Translations under genes and position numbers: made by a program
DNA from: CAVXAE01 sp044225565
GTDB taxonomy: Bacteria; Pseudomonadota; Gammaproteobacteria; Steroidobacterales; Steroidobacteraceae
DNA: 12,969 nt
Assembly (NCBI GenBank): GCA_044225565.1
Contig: JBGAIL010000138.1
Coordinates: forward strand, 1-12,969
Reading direction: 5' to 3'
Shown here: piece by piece, positions 1 through 6,882 of the stretch
How the letters are laid out: the number at the start of each line of letters is the position of its first letter
How positions within the stretch are numbered: the stretch's first letter is position 1
The notes under the pieces: generated by a model
What the model was told of the DNA's origin: nothing
The model's input: only the letters and a program-made list of their open reading frames with translations
Database searches by the model: none

Positions 1-1
1 C

Positions 2-688
2 ATGCCGGTGGGGCAGTTCACCATCGTGTCCGGTCCCGCGCTCGCATCCTTCGACACTTTCGAGATCACCGTTCGCGGCAAGGGCGGCCATGCGGCCATG
101 CCGCAACGGACGATCGATCCCGTCGTGGTCGGCTCGCAGCTCGTCTCTGCGCTGCAGACCATCGTCAGTCGCACGGTCGATCCGCTGGATTCGGGAGTGG
201 TCAGCGTCACCAGCATGCATGCCGGCGAGACGTGGAACGTGGTGCCCGATACCTGCGTGCTGCGGGGATCGGTGCGCGCCTTCGACGAGAAGGTGCGCGG
301 CACCATCGAGGAAAAGCTGAGGTCGCTCGCGACCGGCCTTTGCGCTTCCTTCGGCGCCAGCGCCGAAGTGAGGTACGAGCGCCGTTATCCCGCCACGGTC
401 AATGCCCCCCGGGAAAGCGCCCTGGCCCGCGCCATGGCGGCTCGCGAGTTCGGCAACGAGCGCGTCGTGGCCGACGCGCGGCCGCTCATGGCATCCGAGG
501 ATTTCGCGTTCATGCTGCGCGCGAAGGCCGGGTGCTTCGCGCTCACCGGCAACGGCGCCGGAACGCCCGGCGCTCCCTGCGAGCTCCACAATCCGCGCTA
601 CGATTTCAACGACGACGTGCTCGGCTGGGGCGCCACCTATTGGGTCCGCCTCGTGGAGCATTCGCTGCCGCCGGGGGAATCGCGATGA
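2..688 (+). CDS. M20D-family amidohydrolase (hippurate hydrolase-like), C-terminal part, 5' truncated
   Basis: Metal-dependent hydrolase of the M20D family, which cleaves N-acyl amino acids and related amides. About 228 residues are present; family members are usually near 390, so the N-terminal metal-binding half lies upstream. The first ATG (base 2) is almost certainly an internal methionine, because the frame is open to the window edge and MPVGQF matches a mid-protein family motif. Visible: the dimerisation-domain motif GKGGHAAMP (His30 in window numbering), then HAGETWNVVPD and GSVRAFD, then the C-terminal catalytic-domain motifs MASEDF and ELHNP (His196, expected metal ligand) followed by YDFNDD. 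The stop overlaps the start of the MFS gene (ATGA at 685-688), so the two are very likely co-transcribed and translationally coupled. The family assignment is firm; the substrate is not readable from sequence. Confidence 0.9.
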   Translation: MPVGQFTIVSGPALASFDTFEITVRGKGGHAAMPQRTIDPVVVGSQLVSALQTIVSRTVDPLDSGVVSVTSMHAGETWNVVPDTCVLRGSVRAFDEKVRGTIEEKLRSLATGLCASFGASAEVRYERRYPATVNAPRESALARAMAAREFGNERVVADARPLMASEDFAFMLRAKAGCFALTGNGAGTPGAPCELHNPRYDFNDDVLGWGATYWVRLVEHSLPPGESR

Positions 689-1992
689 GCACGCTGGACG
701 TCCGTCGCTTCATCGACGAGCGACCGTTCGGAACCTATCAGCGGGGCATCATCGCGCTGTGCACGCTGCTCTGCATGGTCGACGGCTTCGACGTGCAGGC
801 CATCGCGTTCGCCGCGCCGGCCATCGCGCGGGACTGGGGCATCGATCCGAAATCCTTCGGGCCCGTGTTCGGGGCCGGCCTCTTCGGGCTCACGATCGGC
901 GCGCTGGTCGCGGGCACCGTCGCGGACCGCATCGGCCGGCGTCCGGCGCTGATCCTGAGCGTGATCGTGTTCGGCATCTTCAGCCTGCTCACGCCGGTTG
1001 CCGCCGACGCGACGCAACTCGCCCTGCTGCGCTTCGCCACGGGCCTCGGGCTCGGTGGCGCGGTGCCCAACATCATCACGCTCACCTCGGAGTATGCGCC
1101 GGAGCGGCTGCGTGCCACGGTGGTCACTGTTACCTTCTGCGGCTTCCCACTCGGCGCGACGATCGGCGGTCTGCTGAGCGCGTTGCTGATGCCGCATTGG
1201 GGCTGGCAGGCCGTGTTCTACATCGGAGGCATCGCGCCGCTGCTCATGGCGGTCTGGCTGGCGCGCAGCCTGCCGGAGTCCGCGCGCTTCCTCGTGGTTC
1301 GCGACTATCCGGTCGAGCGCATCAAGAAGGTGTTGAGCGCCATCGACCCACGGGCGAACCTCGCGGCTTACACGGCCTTCACGCTCGGTGAAGGCAGCGC
1401 TGCTGCGGGTGGCACCCAGGTGGCTCAGCTGTTCCGCGAGGGACGCGCGGCCCGCACGCTGCTGCTGTGGCTGATCTTCTTCATGAACCTGCTGGCCATG
1501 TATTTCCTGGTGAACTGGCTGCCCATCCTCTTCCAGCGTTCGGGCTTGAGCCCCGAGCGGGCCATCTTCGCCACCATCGTCATGAACGCGGGCGGCATCG
1601 CCGGCGGTCTCGCGCTGGGGCGCGCCATCGATCGGCTCGGCGCGCGCGGAGTGCTCATCGCAGTCTCACTCTGTGCGACCGTGCTCGTCGCAGCGACGGG
1701 ATTCTTCGGTGGGGAGATGGCGGTGCTCGCCGTCCTGGTGTTCTTCGTCGGCTTCTGCGTGGTCGGCGGCCAGATGGGATTCAATGCGTTCGCCGCGAGC
1801 GCCTATCCCACTTCGATGCGCGCGACCGGCGTCGGCTGGGCTCTGGGCGTGGGGCGCATCGGCTCGGTCATCGGGCCCGTCGCCGGTGGCGTGCTGCTGA
1901 TGGCGGGAGCTTCGCTGCGCGACATCCTGCTCATCTGCTCCGTCGCGCCGCTGGTTGCCGCGTTGGCGCTCGTGGCCTTGCGAACGCGCTGA
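685..1992 (+). CDS. MFS transporter, aromatic acid:H+ symporter (AAHS) type
   Basis: Inner-membrane proton-coupled importer of 435 residues, a normal length for 12-segment MFS proteins. The start at 685 overlaps the stop of the upstream hydrolase and is preceded at 6-nt spacing by GGGGGA (673-678); longer upstream frames in this register run antiparallel to no known family and are discarded. DGFD (residues 33-36) in the first membrane segment is characteristic of the AAHS group (PcaK/BenK-like carriers of 4-hydroxybenzoate, benzoate and similar acids). The loop 2-3 signature GTVADRIGRR (77-86) is intact. Alternating strongly hydrophobic segments continue to the C-terminus. Coupling to an M20 amidohydrolase suggests uptake of an aromatic acid or an N-acyl/aroyl conjugate that is then hydrolysed; the substrate is inference. 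A hairpin candidate follows the stop codon. Confidence 0.88.
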   Translation: MSTLDVRRFIDERPFGTYQRGIIALCTLLCMVDGFDVQAIAFAAPAIARDWGIDPKSFGPVFGAGLFGLTIGALVAGTVADRIGRRPALILSVIVFGIFSLLTPVAADATQLALLRFATGLGLGGAVPNIITLTSEYAPERLRATVVTVTFCGFPLGATIGGLLSALLMPHWGWQAVFYIGGIAPLLMAVWLARSLPESARFLVVRDYPVERIKKVLSAIDPRANLAAYTAFTLGEGSAAAGGTQVAQLFREGRAARTLLLWLIFFMNLLAMYFLVNWLPILFQRSGLSPERAIFATIVMNAGGIAGGLALGRAIDRLGARGVLIAVSLCATVLVAATGFFGGEMAVLAVLVFFVGFCVVGGQMGFNAFAASAYPTSMRATGVGWALGVGRIGSVIGPVAGGVLLMAGASLRDILLICSVAPLVAALALVALRTR

Positions 1993-1998
1993 CGTGCA

Positions 1999-2020
1999 GC
2001 TGCGCGGTCGACTGCGCAGC
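1999..2020. terminator. Near-perfect 22-bp palindrome between convergent genes, possible terminator
   Basis: GCTGCGC (1999-2005) pairs with GCGCAGC (2014-2020). The intervening bases can extend the stem with one G/T mismatch, making the 22-bp element almost self-complementary. It starts 7 nt after the MFS stop and ends 44 nt before the 3' end of the convergent SDR, where a shared terminator would be expected. There is no clear U-tract on either side, so a classical intrinsic terminator is not proven. The rest of the 72-bp gap shows nothing else. Confidence 0.4.
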
Positions 2021-2064
2021 GGAGCGCGTTTGCCTTCGGGGCGAGCGTGATTCCAGCGTGTCTT

Positions 2065-2880
2065 TCAGCCCGGCGCCCGGTTGATCGTGGCGGTCAGCCC
2101 TCCGTCCACGACGATTTCCGTGGCGGTGATGTAGGCCGCGCGATCGGATGCGAGGAAGCAGGCCGCGTGAGCGATGTCGAACGCGCTCGCCATGCGGCCC
2201 AACGGCACCTGCGCGGCACGGGTTTCCTTCATCTCCTGCAGGCTCTTGCCGCCGTAGGTCCCGGACAGCGTCTTTTCGATGCGCGGAGTGTCGACGAGCC
2301 CCGCGACGATGGAATTGGCGCGGATCCCGTGCTTCGCATTCTCGACGGCGATGAGCCGCATGAACTGGATCGCCGCCGCCTTGGTGGCGCCATAGGCGAG
2401 ATGCGGGAAGCCCACGTCGCGGATGCCGGCGATCGAGGAGGTGGCCAGGATGACGCCGGACCTCTGCGCCCTCATGGCGGGCAGCGCCGCCGAAGTGGCC
2501 ACGTGGAGCGAGGTGAGATTCGCGTCGCTGATGCGCCGCCACTCCGCCGGGCTGGTTCCCTCGGACGGGCCGACCTTTCCGAGGCCGACGTTGCAATGGA
2601 GGATGTCGAGACGCCCGTGGCGTTTCACGACCTCGTGGACGAGCTGCGACAGCCGGGCATCGTCCAGCACGTCGCAGGCCTCGGCTTCGCCCGCCAGCCC
2701 TTCCGCCTTGACGAGGGCCAGCGATTCCTCCGCCGAGCGGAGATTCACGTCGGCGATCACCGTGAGCGCGCCTTCGCGCGCGAAGGAGACGCTGATGGCC
2801 TTGCCGATGCCCCAGCCCGGGCCGATGGATCCGCCGCCGAGCACCAGCGCGACCTTCCCCGCCAGGGATCCCGTGCTCAT
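2065..2880 (-). CDS. Short-chain dehydrogenase/reductase (classical SDR)
   Basis: NAD(P)-dependent oxidoreductase of 271 residues. The start at 2880 is the first Met before the Rossmann fold and has GGAG about 9-12 nt upstream on the minus strand. The cofactor loop is an expanded glycine motif, GGGSIGPGWGIG (residues 15-26), longer than the usual TGxxxGIG. Asp44 at the end of the second strand favours NAD(H). Asn121, Ser149, Tyr163 and Lys167 (YGATK) form the expected catalytic set. The usual NNAG motif reads CNVG (96-99), a mild deviation. The C-terminal VVDGGLT is typical. It is transcribed away from the acyl-CoA ligase operon across a shared AT-rich gap and probably oxidises a hydroxyl intermediate of the same pathway (inference). 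The frame stays open on this strand upstream to 4569, but that part is antisense to the ligase and not coding. Confidence 0.88.
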   Translation of the reverse strand: MSTGSLAGKVALVLGGGSIGPGWGIGKAISVSFAREGALTVIADVNLRSAEESLALVKAEGLAGEAEACDVLDDARLSQLVHEVVKRHGRLDILHCNVGLGKVGPSEGTSPAEWRRISDANLTSLHVATSAALPAMRAQRSGVILATSSIAGIRDVGFPHLAYGATKAAAIQFMRLIAVENAKHGIRANSIVAGLVDTPRIEKTLSGTYGGKSLQEMKETRAAQVPLGRMASAFDIAHAACFLASDRAAYITATEIVVDGGLTATINRAPG

Positions 2881-2967
2881 GGCTCGCCGCTCCGCGTGTC
2901 TCCAGTGATGTAAAAAATGATATAAAAAATTCGCGGGCTGAATAATATATATTTTGATTACAGAACC
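2881..2967. promoter_or_regulatory. Divergent promoter region between SDR and acyl-CoA ligase
   Basis: An 87-bp gap whose central part (about 2906-2960) is very AT-rich in an otherwise GC-rich window. It contains two near-identical 12-bp units (2906-2929), the 10-bp palindrome AATATATATT (2944-2953) and a TATATT hexamer (2948-2953) that could be a -10 for the plus-strand operon. No convincing -35 partner was found for either direction. It must hold the start signals of both flanking genes by position; the exact elements are inferred. Confidence 0.6.
2906..2929. repeat. Two tandem 12-bp AT-rich units in the divergent promoter
   Basis: TGATGTAAAAAA (2906-2917) is followed immediately by TGATATAAAAAA (2918-2929), 11 of 12 bases identical. 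The A-tracts are phased by 12 bp, roughly one helical turn. This is compatible with a regulator site read twice on one face, or with intrinsic DNA bending. No regulator can be assigned from sequence alone. Confidence 0.75.
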
Positions 2968-4548
2968 ATGATGCTCGCAGAGCGCGACATGCCGTCTCCC
3001 ACCACGGGTCCCACCGTCGCCGATCTCATCGTCGCGGCGATCTCCAGATACCCGGACAGGCCGGCGTTCGCCAACGACGAGGCATCCCTCTCCTATCGGG
3101 AGCTCGGGCGGCTCATCAGCCGCATCGCCCAGTATTTCGACCGCCTCGGCCTGCAGCCCGGGGACGTCGTGGCGCAGCTCGGCGTCAACCGCTTCGAGGT
3201 GTTCGCGGTCGTGGCGGCCGTCTACCTGCGCGGCCTGCGGTCGGTCACCCTGCACGCGAAGGCCAGCGAGGCGGATCACGAGTTCATCCTGAACGACTGC
3301 GGCGCGGCAGTCGTCATCGTCGACGAATATCACCGCGAGCGTGGCGAGGCGCTGCGCGCGCGCTGCGGCAAGGTGCGCGCGTGGCTGGCGTTGGGGGAGA
3401 TCCCCGGGCTCACCGAGCTGCGGGAAGCGATCGAGGAATTCGAGCCGCGGCCGTTGCGGGCCCGCGGCGAGTGGGAAACCGTGATCCGCGTGGCCTACAC
3501 CGGCGGCACCACCGGGCGGTCCAAGGGCGTGATGCTCTCGAATCGCGCACTGGTCACCAATGCGCTCCTGGACCTTTCGACGAAGGACTGGCCGGCTGGG
3601 GCCCGGTACGCGTGCCCCGCGCCGATCTCGCACGGAGGCGGCTCGCTCGTGCTTCCGACCCTGATGCGCGGAGGGTGCGTCACGTTGATGCGCGCCTTCT
3701 CCGCGGACGCGCTGATCGATGCGATCAACGCATATTCCTGCAACGTCACCTGGCTCGTCCCGACCATGCTCTACGCCTTGCTCGACAGCCCGCGGGTTCG
3801 CGAGGTCGACTGGTCGAAGTTCCATTCCCTCGTCTACAGCGCCGCGCCGACGGCTCCCGCACGCATCCGGCAGGCTTTGAGCATCATGGGTCCCATCCTC
3901 GTCCAGAGCTATGGCCAGACCGAAGCGCCGAACTCCGTCCTGATCCTGGATCGTGCCGATCACGCCGGGCTGGACGATTCCCAGCTGGCCGCGGCAGGGC
4001 GTCCTTATCCGCTGATGCGCGTGGCGCTCCTCGACGAGAGCGGGGTGGAGGTGGAAGAAGGCCAGCGAGGGGAGATCTGCGTGCGCGGCCCGCTGCTGAT
4101 GTCCGGCTATCTCAACAACGAGACGGAGACCGTCGCGGCCCTCGCCGGCGGCTGGCTGCACACGGGAGACATCGCCTTCAAGGGCGAGGATGGCCTCTAC
4201 TATATCGTCGACCGCAAGAAGGACCTGATCATCTCCGGAGGATTCAACGTGTATCCGAAAGAAGTCGAGGATGCCATCTGCAGCCACGCCTCGGTCGCTT
4301 CTGCCGCAGTGATCGGAATTCCGGACGCCAGGTGGGGCGAGGCCGTCATCGCCTATGTGCAGCTCAAGGAGGGTGTCGCAGCGACCGGGGAAGAGATCTC
4401 CGCCCTGGTGAGGCAGGCCAAGGGGGCGGTTGCAGCGCCCAAACGCGTGGAATTCGTGAAGTCGCTGCCGCTCACGGCGCTCGGCAAGATCGACAAGAAG
4501 GCCCTGCGCTCGCGGCACTGGCAGGCGTCGGGCCGTGAAGTGAACTAG
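2968..4548 (+). CDS. AMP-forming acyl-CoA synthetase / CoA ligase (ANL superfamily)
   Basis: Activates a carboxylic acid to its acyl-CoA with ATP through an acyl-adenylate, in the cytoplasm. 526 residues, normal for the family. All core motifs are present: P-loop YTGGTTGRSKG (177-187), YGQTE (315-319), WLHTGD (396-401), the hinge region VDRKKDLIISGG (414-425) and FNVYP (426-430), and the C-terminal catalytic lysine in LTALGK (Lys507). It therefore looks fully active. The start is one of Met1, Met2 (2971) or Met8 (2989); none has a strong ribosome site, so 2968 is kept as the longest. It is the first gene of a four-gene operon with a thiolase, a DUF35 protein and an SDR, which points to CoA-linked degradation of an acid. 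The family includes medium/long-chain, cinnamate-type and steroid-acid ligases, and the sequence does not decide among them. Confidence 0.92.
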   Translation: MMLAERDMPSPTTGPTVADLIVAAISRYPDRPAFANDEASLSYRELGRLISRIAQYFDRLGLQPGDVVAQLGVNRFEVFAVVAAVYLRGLRSVTLHAKASEADHEFILNDCGAAVVIVDEYHRERGEALRARCGKVRAWLALGEIPGLTELREAIEEFEPRPLRARGEWETVIRVAYTGGTTGRSKGVMLSNRALVTNALLDLSTKDWPAGARYACPAPISHGGGSLVLPTLMRGGCVTLMRAFSADALIDAINAYSCNVTWLVPTMLYALLDSPRVREVDWSKFHSLVYSAAPTAPARIRQALSIMGPILVQSYGQTEAPNSVLILDRADHAGLDDSQLAAAGRPYPLMRVALLDESGVEVEEGQRGEICVRGPLLMSGYLNNETETVAALAGGWLHTGDIAFKGEDGLYYIVDRKKDLIISGGFNVYPKEVEDAICSHASVASAAVIGIPDARWGEAVIAYVQLKEGVAATGEEISALVRQAKGAVAAPKRVEFVKSLPLTALGKIDKKALRSRHWQASGREVN

Positions 4549-4561
4549 GGGATCATCCAGC

Positions 4562-5713
4562 GTGTACATCTGCGGCGCCTACGAGCATCCCACCCGTCAT
4601 GCCCCGGACAAGTCCGTCGCACAACTGCATGTCGAGTGCGCGCTCGGGGCGGTCGCCGATGCTGGCCTCACGCTGGCCGACGTGGACGGATATTTCTGCG
4701 CGGGAGACGTTCCCGGCGGCACACCGCTCGTGATGGCGGAGCATCTCAACCTGCGCTTGCGCTGGCTCGACGGCACGGAGATCGGCGGATGCTCGTACAT
4801 AGCGCTCGTGGAGCACGCCGCGGCGGCCATCGCGGCGGGCAAGTGCTCGGTCGCGCTGATCACATTGGCCGGCCGCCCGCGCAGCATCGGGCAGTCCATC
4901 GGCGTGAAGCCCAGGGCAATCAGCCCCGAGCGTCCCGAAGCGGCGTTCGACGGCGCGAGCCAATGGACCATCGCCACCGTGTACGGCATGGCCGCCCAGC
5001 GGCACATGTTCGAATTCGGGACGACGCCCGGGCAGCTCGCCAGTGTGAAGGTCGCGGCCTCCCTCCATGCGCAATACAACCCGAACGCCTTTCTGCCGAA
5101 GCCGGTGACGGTCGAGGACGTGCTGGCTTCGGAGATGATCGCGGACCCGCTGCACAAGCTGGATTGCTGCGTGATCACGGACGGCGGTGGCGGCATCGTG
5201 GTGACCAGTCGCGAGGTCGCGCGCACGCTGAGCCGCCCCGCCGTGAAGATCATCGGCAGCGGCGAGACGGCGCACACCAACCGCGGCGGTCGAGTGGATC
5301 TCACGGTGACGGGAGCGGTGGAATCCGGCCGGATGGCTTTCGAGCAGGCGGGCCTCGGGCCCCGCGACATCCACTATGCTTCGATCTACGACAACTTCAC
5401 CATCATGGTGATCCTGCAGCTCGAGGATCTCGGCTTCTGCAAGAAAGGGCACGGCGGAGGCTTCGTCGCCGAAGGGAATCTGATCTCCGGCAAGGGGCGG
5501 CTGCCCTGGAACACGGATGGCGGCGGGCTGTGCAACAACCACCCGCAGAATCGCGGAGGCATCACCAAAGTGATCGAGGCCGTGCGGCAGTTGCGCGGCG
5601 AGGCGCATCCTGAAGTGCAGGTCGCGAACTGCACGCTTGCCCTCGCGTCGGGCCCTGGTCTGGTGCTCGGTGGCGCGCATGCGCACGCCACCCTGATTCT
5701 CGAGAGGGAATGA
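4562..5713 (+). CDS. SCP2/lipid-transfer-type thiolase-like protein
   Basis: Thiolase-fold enzyme of 383 residues. It uses a GTG start at 4562, with GGGGAT shortly upstream and only 13 nt after the ligase stop. Features of the SCP2-thiolase/Ltp branch: GGCSY (75-79) with Cys77 in the region of the thiolase nucleophile, YASIYDNFT, LEDLGFC, then GLCNNHP (His327) and a C-terminal ASGPG...LGG glycine motif. The next gene encodes a DUF35 protein. In steroid side-chain degradation, Ltp2-type thiolase homologues need a DUF35 partner to act as retro-aldolases on beta-hydroxy acyl-CoAs, while related proteins without a partner are thiolases. This pair may therefore be an aldolase or a beta-ketothiolase; retention of a Cys at 77 leaves the thiolase reading open. 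Fold assignment is firm, the reaction type is inference. Confidence 0.87.
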   Translation: MYICGAYEHPTRHAPDKSVAQLHVECALGAVADAGLTLADVDGYFCAGDVPGGTPLVMAEHLNLRLRWLDGTEIGGCSYIALVEHAAAAIAAGKCSVALITLAGRPRSIGQSIGVKPRAISPERPEAAFDGASQWTIATVYGMAAQRHMFEFGTTPGQLASVKVAASLHAQYNPNAFLPKPVTVEDVLASEMIADPLHKLDCCVITDGGGGIVVTSREVARTLSRPAVKIIGSGETAHTNRGGRVDLTVTGAVESGRMAFEQAGLGPRDIHYASIYDNFTIMVILQLEDLGFCKKGHGGGFVAEGNLISGKGRLPWNTDGGGLCNNHPQNRGGITKVIEAVRQLRGEAHPEVQVANCTLALASGPGLVLGGAHAHATLILERE

Positions 5714-6114
5714 CGATGGCTGCCTCGTTCCTCGAAGATCCGTACGTCGTCGCCCATCCCGAGAATCTTCCGTTCTGGGAGGCGGCCGAGCAGGGCAGCC
5801 TGCTCGGCAAGCGATGCGAGAGCTGCGCGGAGTTTCACTGGCATCCGCGAACGCTCTGTCCATTCTGCGGCAGCCTGCGAACTCAGTGGGCTCCTCTCAG
5901 CGGCCACGGCAAGCTGTATGCGTTCTCCACGCTGAGACGGGCCCGGGTGCCCTACACGGTGGCCTACGTGCAGCTCGACGAAGGGCCGATACTCCTCACG
6001 CAGCTGGTCGACGCAGGTGACGTCGAGCCGACCATCGGCATGCCGGTGACGGTGGTGTTTCATCGCACCGAAGAAGGCCGCTGCGCGCCCCGATTCACGC
6101 CGAGGCCGCAATGA
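5710..6114 (+). CDS. DUF35 zinc-ribbon/OB-fold protein, partner of the thiolase
   Basis: Small protein of 134 residues with the classical DUF35 layout: an N-terminal helix (LPFWEAAEQG), a rubredoxin-like zinc ribbon with Cys36, Cys39, Cys50 and Cys53 (RCESC...LCPFCG), then an OB-fold with FSTLRRARVPYTVAYVQLDEG and a terminal VTVVFHR strand. DUF35 proteins bind acyl-CoA and form complexes with thiolase-fold enzymes such as Ltp2 and archaeal HMG-CoA synthases. The gene overlaps the thiolase stop by ATGA (5710-5713), so coupled translation and complex formation are likely. The start could also be the second Met at 5716; GAGAGGGA directly upstream suits either. Its own stop overlaps the next start by ATGA (6111-6114). 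No catalytic residues are expected; its role would be substrate docking or stabilisation. Confidence 0.9.
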   Translation: MTMAASFLEDPYVVAHPENLPFWEAAEQGSLLGKRCESCAEFHWHPRTLCPFCGSLRTQWAPLSGHGKLYAFSTLRRARVPYTVAYVQLDEGPILLTQLVDAGDVEPTIGMPVTVVFHRTEEGRCAPRFTPRPQ

Positions 6115-6882
6115 GCAAACCGTTCCTGGATTCTTCCGCTCTCGTCACGGGAGGCGCCTCGGGGCTGGGGTTGAGCACCGCGAGCGAGCTCGTGCGTGGT
6201 GGTGCCCGGGTGGTCATTCTCGATCTGCCTTCATCCAGAGGTGCCGAGGTCTGCGCTGCGCTCGGGCCTGCAGCGAGCTTCTGCCCCGGCACGGTGCTGG
6301 AGGAAGGCGACGTCCAGCGAGCGGTGGATCTGGCGGGCGAGGCGGCGCCATTTCGCTGGCTGGTGCATTGCGCTGGTCGCGGCGCTCCGGTGCGCGTGGT
6401 GGAAAAGGATGGCGCTGCGGGCTCGCTGAGCAAGTTCTCCGAAGTCATCCAGCTCAACGTGGTGGGGACGTTCAACGTGTTGCGCCTGGCTGCGGCCAGC
6501 ATGGCGCGACAGGTCCCGCGCAGCGAGAGCGGGCAGCGCGGTGCGTGCGTGCTCACGGCATCGATCGCCGCTTTCGAAGGCCAGGTCGGCCAGATTTCCT
6601 ACAGTGCGGGCAAGGCCGCCATCGTCGGCATGACTCTGGTCGCTGCGCGCGACCTCGCCGATCGAGGCATCCGTGTCAACACCATAGCACCCGGGCTGTT
6701 CGACACGCCGATGCTGGGCCGCCTGCCCGAGAAGGTGAGGGCGGGCCTGACTGCAGTCGCCGCGTTTCCCGCGCGCTTCGGCCGGCCGAGTCGCCCAGCT
6801 GGCGCTCCATCTGCTGCAGAACGAGATGCTCAACGGCGAAACCATCCGCCTCGATGGCGCTATCCGCATGCCGGCGCGATAG
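6111..6882 (+). pseudogene. HSD10-like SDR (3-hydroxyacyl-CoA dehydrogenase type 2), frameshifted near the 3' end
   Basis: NAD-dependent dehydrogenase related to type-2 3-hydroxyacyl-CoA dehydrogenases. Start at 6111 (ATGA overlap with DUF35; GAGG at 6102-6105). TGGASGLG (13-20), Asp38 (NAD preference), CAGRG (87-91), Ser151, Tyr164 and Lys168 (YSAGK) are all intact. The frame reads normally to ARFGRP (codon ending 6788), then becomes unrelated sequence running on to 7070, antisense to the next gene. Shifting by one base at 6790 restores the family ending: VAQLALHLLQNEMLNG, then LDGAIRMPAR and a TAG at 6880-6882. Compared with the usual GxP-xE-(Y/F)A pattern, about 5 nt appear lost between 6788 and 6790; repaired length would be about 258 residues, the family norm. 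Either a genuine recent mutation or a sequencing/assembly error. The active site precedes the lesion, but the lost C-terminus lines the substrate and subunit interface. Confidence 0.85.

Noticed and set aside
232..684. In-frame upstream extension of the AAHS transporter
   Set aside because: The extension is Arg-rich, lies in another frame of the M20 hydrolase, and lacks homology; ATG 685 has a ribosome site and the ATGA overlap.
2881..4569. Minus-strand open frame continuing the SDR frame upstream across the whole acyl-CoA ligase (834 codons in total)
   Set aside because: It is antisense to a ligase with every family motif; the translation has no recognisable domain. High GC keeps antisense frames open. 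Only 2065-2880 is coding.
2968..6882. Calling the operon a steroid degradation locus because of thiolase/DUF35 and SDR genes
   Set aside because: No ring-degrading or ketosteroid genes are in view, and these families occur in many CoA-linked pathways.
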